Part shown: positions 58,825 to 64,000 of the stretch, piece after piece
How positions within the stretch are numbered: position 1 is the stretch's first letter
Layout of the letters: every line of letters begins with the position of its first letter
NCBI GenBank assembly: GCA_900316475.1
Contig: ONDA01000004.1
Coordinates: 34,353-98,352 of the forward strand
Length of the DNA: 64,000 bases
Origin: an uncultured Prevotellaceae bacterium
GTDB lineage: Bacteria; Bacteroidota; Bacteroidia; Bacteroidales; Bacteroidaceae
Direction of reading: 5' to 3'
Notes under the pieces: generated by a model
The model's database searches: none
Seen by the model: only the letters and a program-made list of their open reading frames with translations
Told to the model about the DNA's origin: nothing
Translations under genes and position numbers: made by a program

Positions 58825-59262
58825 CTATCTGAAGTCGAGACACGGCCCGTAGCGCTCATAGCGTGGCGGCTCGTAGCCGAATTCCGCAAACACCTCGGCG
58901 ATGGCCGCCTGCCGGTCGGGCATCAGCGGCCGCAGACCGTTACGGCAGTCGTAGTAGACACCCTTACTGCCCAAGATCGTAGTGATGCGGTGGCGCATGG
59001 ACCTGAAGTCGAGCCGCCGCACGTTGTCGAAGGCGTGGACGAAGCCCCATGCCGCCTGCTGCGGCTCCGCCGTACGGAACCACCGGCACTGGCCGTCGGC
59101 GCCGAGTGCTGAGGGATAGACAGCCGGTCCCCACTCGTGGTCGGCAGGCACATGGCGCCCCGCCACAAAGCGCAGACAGCCCTCACACCGGGGACAGTCG
59201 CGGTTGAAACACAGCTGCCAGCTGGCCGGCACCTCATTGAAATCAAACGATTTTTCTTCCAT
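58825..59262 (-). CDS. DUF6078-like small Cys-rich protein, module 2
   Basis: 145 aa, the same length as its paralogue at 15484-15921. The cysteine cluster is richer here: CFNRDCPRCEGC (C-x4-C-x2-C-x2-C, residues ~18-29), suggesting a zinc site. Both end with an aromatic/acidic Y-E-R-Y/D-R-Y-E motif region. In this module it precedes VirE; in module 1 it follows. Function unknown, but repeated association with VirE suggests an accessory factor. Confidence 0.7.
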   Translation of the reverse strand: MEEKSFDFNEVPASWQLCFNRDCPRCEGCLRFVAGRHVPADHEWGPAVYPSALGADGQCRWFRTAEPQQAAWGFVHAFDNVRRLDFRSMRHRITTILGSKGVYYDCRNGLRPLMPDRQAAIAEVFAEFGYEPPRYERYGPCLDFR

Positions 59263-59490
59263 TGAATGATTTTTAGTTACTTAAGTTTCGCATTCGCTCA
59301 ACTTCTTTGTAGTTAAGGAGTTAAGTAGTTATCGCTTCGCTCGTCCTTTCGGACAGTAGATAAGCCATTACTTCTATCGGCTGCTTTCCACCACGCAGTC
59401 ATTTGGCTTAACTACTTAACTACTGACTACTTATCTACTTCAGAAAGTTGAATTAGTTATAAATTGTATTGATTTGGCACTGCAAATATA
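59263..59490 (-). promoter_or_regulatory. Promoter and structured leader of VirE module 2
   Basis: Minus strand -7 box TATATTTG at 59483-59490, then a ~210-nt leader. Words GTAGTTAAGTAGTTAAG (from 59407-59441) can pair with CTACTTAACTCCTTAACTAC (from 59310-59332), giving a long hairpin that closes a ~75-nt loop. No other gene is seen here. Confidence 0.6.
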
Positions 59491-59535
59491 CAAAAAAATA
59501 TCGAAAAATGCAAGTTTTTGGCCGCAAAATCCACT

Positions 59536-59631
59536 GAAGTGGTAGATATCTACCACTTCTGCCACCATATCCACCACTTTCAACTACTTAAAAATCAGCC
59601 CATTAGACGAAAAGTGGCAGAAGTGGCAATA
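59536..59631. repeat. 96-bp inverted repeat of VirE module 2, distal side (IR2-R)
   Basis: Partner of 56260-56355. It includes the palindrome GAAGTGGTAGAT/ATCTACCACTTC (59536-59559). Its outer end touches a truncated HTH gene at 59633. Confidence 0.9.
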
Positions 59632-59632
59632 A

Positions 59633-59749
59633 TTGCGCAACTATCGTACCAGTAGCATACTGCCCTACATCCGCTTGAAAGGCAGTATCGTCTATCGTGA
59701 GTCTGATATTGAGAAAGTGCTCTCGAAGCACCATATTCGAGCGATTTGA
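59633..59749 (+). pseudogene. C-terminal remnant of an excisionase-like HTH gene
   Basis: 38 codons (LRNYRTSSILPYIRLKGSIVY...SDIEKVLSKHHIRAI) match the end of HTH_17/MerR-like excisionase-type proteins of Bacteroidetes mobile elements. The frame is cut by a stop exactly at the edge of the 96-bp inverted repeat, and the 5' half was not found on the other side of the module. Confidence 0.65.
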
Positions 59750-59887
59750 CACATAAAAATCCATAACGGCGGTTAAATAAAATTAATTGCGGAGGGTAAT
59801 TTTTAACAAATCCTAAAAATGTTGTGAAAATCAACGAGCGTGTTCACTTTTCACCTCTTTTATAATAGGAGTTTCAAATATTTTTCG

Positions 59888-59895
59888 TACCTTTG
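59888..59895 (+). promoter_or_regulatory. -7 box of the polysaccharide-locus leader
   Basis: TACCTTTG. The next gene starts 478 bp downstream, giving an exceptionally long leader. No clear -33 TTG at the right distance. Confidence 0.6.
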
Positions 59896-59901
59896 CACCC
59901 G

Positions 59902-60373
59902 AATTGTGGGGTGTGCTGAAAGCAGTGAGCTTGCTGCCAGCGAAAGTAGGCCTCCATTCAGAGCCGCGGAAGCGGCACCTCACGCCGTACTTGTCCGTAA
60001 GGGCAGTGAAGGTGTGGGCTAACATATTAGAACAGCGTCTTACAACGCATTGTTTTTGATTCCTTGAACGTAGGAAATTCAAAGAAACTAGTCAAAGACA
60101 TTGCAGAGTAGTCGTTTGTGGCGTGGTATAATATTGCCCCGTCGGTGTGCTGAGAAGGTACGTGTTACCTTCAAGCACACTTTAGGGGTGCATTATATAC
60201 CAACGGCGTGAGCGTCATTATTCTGTTTGTTTACTAGTGAGGTTTCCTACGACCTAAGGGATGAGCAAGCAGGGTGAGAGTTCACGCTTTATTTGTGTCC
60301 TTAAGTCAACTCCGACAAAGTTCCCATTAAAGCTTCGCTGGTTCTAATTGGCATCGGGCCTAACAGCCTGTAT
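59902..60373 (+). promoter_or_regulatory. Long structured 5' leader of the UpxY-like gene
   Basis: About 470 nt without a gene. The clearest structure is 60125-60201: GGTATAATATTGCCCC pairs with GGGGTGCATTATATACC around an inner hairpin (GTGTGCT..GAAGGTA/TACCTTC..AGCACAC, 60145-60180). UpxY-type NusG paralogues are known to act on the leader of their own polysaccharide operon to prevent early termination; this leader is the likely target. Confidence 0.6.
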
Positions 60374-61105
60374 ATGAGTATGAAAGAAGACTCTAATGTC
60401 AAAATGACTGCGGTCAAGGCAACTCAACAAACAGAGGGGTCTTGCGGCGGAGCCGTGGAGCGAAAGAAACGAAATTATCGACGTCTAAAGAGCAAAGAAA
60501 CAGGCAAAATCATCCACCAGAAGAAGGAGAAAACAAAAATCAAGAAGGTCTTCGACCCCACAGCCTGGTATGTTGTGCAGACTAAACGCCACAAGGAAGT
60601 CAGCAGTTGCGATTTCCTTAGTTCCACCAGAGATTTTGTCAACGACTCAACGAAAGAACCATATACCGTAGAGGCATACGCTGCTGTTCAGGAAGACGAA
60701 GACAACAGGCTGGTTATCCACGGAAAGATATTCATCCGGGTAGAAGAAATCAATCGCATAGATGTGTTGAGAAAATGTCAAGATCTGAAAGGATATGTCA
60801 AAGACTTGGCTCTCGCCCATACAGAGAATGGCTTCACAGACTTTGCCCGTGTCCCAGACCGAGAAATAAAGGCTCTCCGCGAGATTTTGGAGATTGCCGA
60901 TGGTGCCGTAGAGTATTCCGAGGAACCGTTTAAGGTTAACGATGCCGTTAAGATTTCAAAAGGTATCCTTTCCAGGTCTGAAGAACTAAAAGGCATGGAA
61001 GGTACCATTGAAATGGTTAACGGCCGGAAAAAAGCCACCATTATTCTCGACAAACTTGGCGTTTTTAAATTTACCCTTCCCCTGTCTCAATTACGCAAAA
61101 CCTAG
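60374..61105 (+). CDS. UpxY-family transcription antiterminator (NusG paralogue)
   Basis: 243 aa. After a basic ~55-residue N-terminal extension (RKKRNYRRLKSKE) comes a NusG N-terminal-like domain (AWYVVQTKRHKEVSSCDFL, ~62-170) and a C-terminal KOW domain (VKISKGILSRSEELKGMEGTIEMVNGRKKATIIL, ~195-235). Such proteins travel with RNA polymerase to antiterminate capsule operons in Bacteroides. Location at the head of a locus that includes gmd fits this role. The long basic N-terminus is atypical. Confidence 0.88.
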   Translation: MSMKEDSNVKMTAVKATQQTEGSCGGAVERKKRNYRRLKSKETGKIIHQKKEKTKIKKVFDPTAWYVVQTKRHKEVSSCDFLSSTRDFVNDSTKEPYTVEAYAAVQEDEDNRLVIHGKIFIRVEEINRIDVLRKCQDLKGYVKDLALAHTENGFTDFARVPDREIKALREILEIADGAVEYSEEPFKVNDAVKISKGILSRSEELKGMEGTIEMVNGRKKATIILDKLGVFKFTLPLSQLRKT

Positions 61106-61330
61106 GTGCAGTTCGTTCATAGCATCGTTTACAATCCGAGCAACAGACATCTTGCCTCCGTCCTTAGTAAGCATATAGCAAGCCCAAACACCTTGCTTGG
61201 ATTTGCCAACCCCTTGCTAAGTCCTTGCCCAAAGCTTGTCTAAAGGGGCTGAACTTGAAGCCAGAAACTCTTAATAAAATGTTAAATTTCGGGCATTGCC
61301 CGTCTATATGGAATAAAAATCGTATCTTTG
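61106..61330 (+). promoter_or_regulatory. Spacer with CCTTGC word repeats and the Panacea promoter
   Basis: 61178-61250 holds iterated CTTGCNNAA/CCTTGCTAAG words. TATCTTTG at 61323-61330 is the -7 box for the next gene, 24 bp before its ATG. A short minus-strand frame exists here (about 40 codons) but is unsupported. Confidence 0.55.
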
Positions 61331-61354
61331 CACACAAAGATAGGAGATTGATTT

Positions 61355-61960
61355 ATGAATGTACAGTTTGATAAGGCAAAGACACTCAATGCGTTGCTGT
61401 TCGTGGCCAACCGCGTGCAGCGCAAGGACTTTCATAAAATCTTCAAGATAATCTATTTTGCCGACCGTCAACATCTTGCAGACTGGGGACGTCCCATCAC
61501 AGGCGACACCTACATCGCCATGGAGGCAGGACCTGTGCCTTCAAGACTGTACGACATGATGAAGATTGTGCGTGGCGACTCCTATCTACCTGACACTGAG
61601 GGGCTGGGCCGGTTCTTCCAGATTGATAATTGGATGTATGTCAATCCACTCAAGGATGCCGACCTTGACCAGTTGTCACCTAATGAACAGGAGGTTCTTG
61701 ATGCTTGCATTGCTAAGTATGCCGGACTTTCTTATGACGAGATTAAAGAGAAGTCGCACGATGTGGCTTGGCGTTCAACGGCTCGCGATTTTGCTATCAA
61801 TTGGGACGACATCGCCCGCGAGGCTGGTCTTGATGAAACGGAAGTCACATGCCTTCAAGATTACAGCACGATGCATCCATTGCCTGAGCGTGATTTGACG
61901 CCCGAGGAATTGTACAATGCTATTGAAAAGGAGATAGATTACATCTATGCCCAGGACTGA
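61355..61960 (+). CDS. Panacea-domain (DUF4065/SocA-like) antitoxin
   Basis: 201 aa. The Panacea fold signature KIFKIIYFADRQHLADWGRPITGDTYIAMEAGPVPSRLYDMMK spans ~28-70, and the conserved SYDEIKEKSHDVAWR helix is near 128-142. Panacea domains are known to neutralise many unrelated toxins encoded next to them. The downstream gene overlaps or abuts its stop, as expected for a toxin-antitoxin operon. Its own promoter is at 61323-61330. Confidence 0.88.
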   Translation: MNVQFDKAKTLNALLFVANRVQRKDFHKIFKIIYFADRQHLADWGRPITGDTYIAMEAGPVPSRLYDMMKIVRGDSYLPDTEGLGRFFQIDNWMYVNPLKDADLDQLSPNEQEVLDACIAKYAGLSYDEIKEKSHDVAWRSTARDFAINWDDIAREAGLDETEVTCLQDYSTMHPLPERDLTPEELYNAIEKEIDYIYAQD

Positions 61961-61961
61961 T

Positions 61962-62252
61962 ATGGAGTACATTATCAAGCCCCGCGCTGCGCGAAAAATC
62001 TATACCTTTTATGGTAATGTGGCCAAGAAATATCGCCACACCTATGATAAGGCCGACTACAAACGCAACGTCCATGATGCGCTGACTTCTGTATATGACA
62101 TCGAACGAAAGCTTTTGAGGCGCCCTCCAACGTTGAAGCGTTGGGAGGGTTGCCACATGGCCAACACCGACAAGTGGTACTTCGCATACACGTTCGATGG
62201 CGAAACCGTGACCGTTGTCGATGCCTGTCACGCGCAAAATATGCACGAATAA
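61962..62252 (+). CDS. Putative toxin paired with the Panacea antitoxin (RelE/ParE-like size)
   Basis: 96 aa from the ATG at 61962 with AGGA 7 bp upstream; an alternative ATG at 61947 would overlap the antitoxin by 14 bp. Small and basic: YIIKPRAARKIYTFYGNVAKKYRHTY, a central RWEGCHMANTDKWYFAYTFDGETVTVVDACHA resembling the beta-sheet half of RelE-superfamily RNases (W-F-A/R-Y-x-x-x-G). The family assignment is tentative. Adjacent position to a Panacea protein is the main argument for a toxin. Confidence 0.65.
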   Translation: MEYIIKPRAARKIYTFYGNVAKKYRHTYDKADYKRNVHDALTSVYDIERKLLRRPPTLKRWEGCHMANTDKWYFAYTFDGETVTVVDACHAQNMHE

Positions 62253-62275
62253 ACATTCTTTTCTGACTTACCTAA

Positions 62276-62299
62276 GGGTTACATCGCAAGATGTGACCC
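62276..62299 (+). terminator. Hairpin after the toxin-antitoxin pair
   Basis: GGGTTACATC-GCAA-GATGTGACCC, a 10-bp stem with one G-U pair and a GNRA loop, 24 bp after the toxin stop. No strong T-run follows, so it may stabilise the 3' end rather than terminate. Confidence 0.5.
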
Positions 62300-62325
62300 A
62301 CTGGTGTTTGACAGTTATCGATTAA

Positions 62326-62445
62326 TAAGCGAGTAGCCTCGCTTCAGAAAGCCTCTCCCCTGCTTACTGCCATACTTATGAGTAAGCCTTGAGTAAGGCT
62401 AGAAGCAGCCTAGAAGGAGGCTAGAAGCAGGCTAAAGTATGGAAA
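62326..62445 (+). repeat. Word repeats in the spacer after the TA pair
   Basis: A small hairpin (AAGCGAG-TAGC-CTCGCTT, 62326-62343) and then alternating GGCTAGAAGCA/GCCTAGAAGGA 10-bp words (62398-62437). Similar in style to 61178-61250. No gene. Confidence 0.65.
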
Positions 62446-62517
62446 CAATAGGTATGATGTCATAATCAGTGAGTTGAGAGACTTCAGTACGAATAGCTAT
62501 AAATACAAAAATCTGCC

Positions 62518-62874
62518 ATGTGCTTGGAATTTGATATAGACGAACTTTACGAGAACCAGAAGCCTGCCTATGCACAAGAAGCGGTTGAGCAAATGGACGA
62601 GATGTTCCAATGGTTAGGTAGTGGAACTACACGGAGAGATTGGTTTTGTGGCCTTACTGATGACATAGACCAACAGTCTGAGTTCCACAAAATAGACCTT
62701 GGTGATTTTTACTGGGTTAACTGTGCTAACAATGAGGAAGCAATCAAGGCTTATGAGACTCTGAAAGGCATGGGATACTCTTCAAGCGATAACGTCAGGA
62801 CACGATTAGAGGAATACTATTTTGTTTATGTCTATGAGATAAGAAGTCGTTACCCAAAGACACGACAAGAATAG
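62518..62874 (+). CDS. Uncharacterised protein, 118 aa
   Basis: No family recognised. Acidic, soluble, with no signal peptide. Visible features: helical start ([26 protein letters not shown]), aromatic-rich centre ([31 protein letters not shown]) and an aromatic end ([17 protein letters not shown]). The AT-rich composition resembles the TA pair rather than core genes. It lies between the TA pair and gmd on the same strand. Confidence 0.65.
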   Translation: MCLEFDIDELYENQKPAYAQEAVEQMDEMFQWLGSGTTRRDWFCGLTDDIDQQSEFHKIDLGDFYWVNCANNEEAIKAYETLKGMGYSSSDNVRTRLEEYYFVYVYEIRSRYPKTRQE

Positions 62875-62911
62875 AAAAACGAATAATCATAATATATGCA
62901 TACATAAATAT

Positions 62912-64000
62912 ATGAAAACAGCATTAATTACTGGTATTACAGGTCAAGATGGTAGCTATTTGGCCGAGTTTTTGTTGGAAAAAGGATATGACGTGCATGG
63001 AACCATTAGACGTTCGTCTGTGGACTTCCGTGAGCGTATAGCTCATTTGGAGGGCACCCCAAATTTCCATCTGCACTATGCAGACCTGGGTGACTCCATG
63101 AGTGTGTTGGGTGTCATCGGTAAGGTGAAGCCCGATGAGATATACAACCTGGCAGCACAGAGCCACGTACAGGTGTCCTTTGACTCACCGGAGTTCACGG
63201 CTGATGTCGATGCCGTGGGCGTACTGCGTATTTTGGAGGCTGTGCGCCAGCTGGGGATGACAGAAACCTGTCGTATCTATCAGGCCAGCACCTCTGAACT
63301 GTATGGCAAGGTGGAGGAAGTTCCTCAGAACGAGAACACGCCCTTCCATCCCTATAGCCCTTACGCTGTGGCCAAGCAGTATGGCTTCTGGATTGTCAAG
63401 GAGTATCGTGAAGCATACAATATGTACTGCTGTTCTGGTATTCTGTTCAATCACGAGTCTGAGCGCCGTGGTGAAACATTTGTAACCCGTAAGATAACCC
63501 TCGCAGCTGCACGTATCTCTCAGGGAGTACAAGATTGTCTGTACCTTGGTAACATGGACTCTCTGCGTGACTGGGGCTATGCCAAAGATTATGTGGAATG
63601 CATGTGGCTTATCCTTCAGCAGGACAAACCAGAGGACTTCGTGATTGCTACTGGTGTACAGCACTCTGTCCGTGAGTTCACAGAACTTGCGTTCAAACAC
63701 GCAGGTATTGAACTGAAGTTCGAGGGCGAAGGTATCAACGAGAAGGGTATTGTAGTAAATGGCCCAGAGAACTTGATTGGTAAGACTGTTGTTGCTGTTA
63801 GCGAAGATTTCTATCGTCCTACGGATGTAGTGAACCTTTGGGGTGACCCCACCAAGGCCAAGGCCAAACTCAAATGGAATCCCAACAAAACATCCTTCGA
63901 GGAGCTTGTCAAACTCATGGTAGAGAGCGATATTGCTAAGGTAGCCGCCGAAGGAGCCGCCGCCAAAGTCCGCACGAACCTCGCAGAGTACCTCGAAAAG
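62912..64000 (+). CDS. gmd: GDP-mannose 4,6-dehydratase, 3' end beyond the window
   Basis: 363 codons without a stop, running off the window. It converts GDP-mannose to GDP-4-keto-6-deoxymannose, the precursor of GDP-fucose and related sugars. Rossmann motif [16 protein letters not shown] at the N-terminus, RRSS (NADP-preferring) at ~36, catalytic STSELYG and [12 protein letters not shown] (Tyr-x3-Lys), and [16 protein letters not shown]. It suggests that the polysaccharide locus headed by the UpxY-like gene continues to the right. Confidence 0.96.
   Translation, partial: MKTALITGITGQDGSYLAEFLLEKGYDVHGTIRRSSVDFRERIAHLEGTPNFHLHYADLGDSMSVLGVIGKVKPDEIYNLAAQSHVQVSFDSPEFTADVDAVGVLRILEAVRQLGMTETCRIYQASTSELYGKVEEVPQNENTPFHPYSPYAVAKQYGFWIVKEYREAYNMYCCSGILFNHESERRGETFVTRKITLAAARISQGVQDCLYLGNMDSLRDWGYAKDYVECMWLILQQDKPEDFVIATGVQHSVREFTELAFKHAGIELKFEGEGINEKGIVVNGPENLIGKTVVAVSEDFYRPTDVVNLWGDPTKAKAKLKWNPNKTSFEELVKLMVESDIAKVAAEGAAAKVRTNLAEYLEK

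Noticed and set aside
61085-61210. About 40-codon minus-strand frame ending near the upxY stop
   Set aside because: Too short, with no promoter or family match; probably chance or a remnant.

Overview
The window comes from a Bacteroidales bacterium, most likely Prevotellaceae. Grounds: a SusC/SusD pair, many Bacteroidetes-type promoters (-7 box TAnnTTTG with TTG about 19-20 bp upstream), an extended NusB, DUF5606 and DUF5683 proteins, an UpxY-type NusG paralogue, and fasciclin-domain lipoproteins. Genes are GC-rich, and several accessory genes are visibly AT-richer than their neighbours.

Layout. 1-10950 (minus): a five-gene surface operon, fasciclin lipoprotein - SusC - SusD - fasciclin lipoprotein - fasciclin lipoprotein (cut by the window edge). 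11158-12528: MATE exporter. 12541-12784 (minus): a candidate small RNA with promoter and two terminators. 12959-18873: an accessory island with a VirE-type primase/helicase-like gene bounded by 100-bp inverted repeats, a DUF6078-like partner gene, a two-gene cassette between 49-bp direct repeats, an AAA ATPase and a truncated ATPase paralogue. 18866-32285: core genes (ksgA, a flippase-like protein, pepD, corA, DUF349 protein, zinc metalloprotease, tRNA-Gln, rsfS, ftsH, cdsA). 32334-49798: lpxB/surE, then parA-parB-DUF5683-mltD-relA, pectinesterase, queF, GH43-like, S4 protein, a large inverted minisatellite, pth-rplY, nusB-yajC-ybbR-coaE-DUF5606. 49877-56128: outer-membrane barrel protein, aroB, menE-menC. 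56260-59631: a second VirE/DUF6078 module, again bounded by ~96-bp inverted repeats and abutting a decapitated HTH gene. 59888-64000: the head of a surface-polysaccharide locus: a long structured leader, UpxY-like antiterminator, a Panacea-type toxin-antitoxin pair, an unknown gene and gmd (runs off the window).

Two things stand out. First, the two VirE/DUF6078 modules: paralogous proteins, opposite gene order, each bracketed by its own gapless ~100-bp imperfect inverted repeats built from short iterated words, with structured leaders. They look like an undescribed replication-protein-based mobile or satellite-type unit. Second, dispersed heptanucleotide arrays of the form NNNGAGG (AGAGAGG and TACGAGG types, plus GAAGAGT). 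A 41-bp version is present in three identical copies in both orientations. Such arrays lie inside the reading frames of housekeeping genes (ksgA, lpxB, surE, aroB, MATE, flippase), where they encode extra Arg/Glu-rich or Ser/Leu-rich segments.

All calls are from reading the sequence; no database search was possible.
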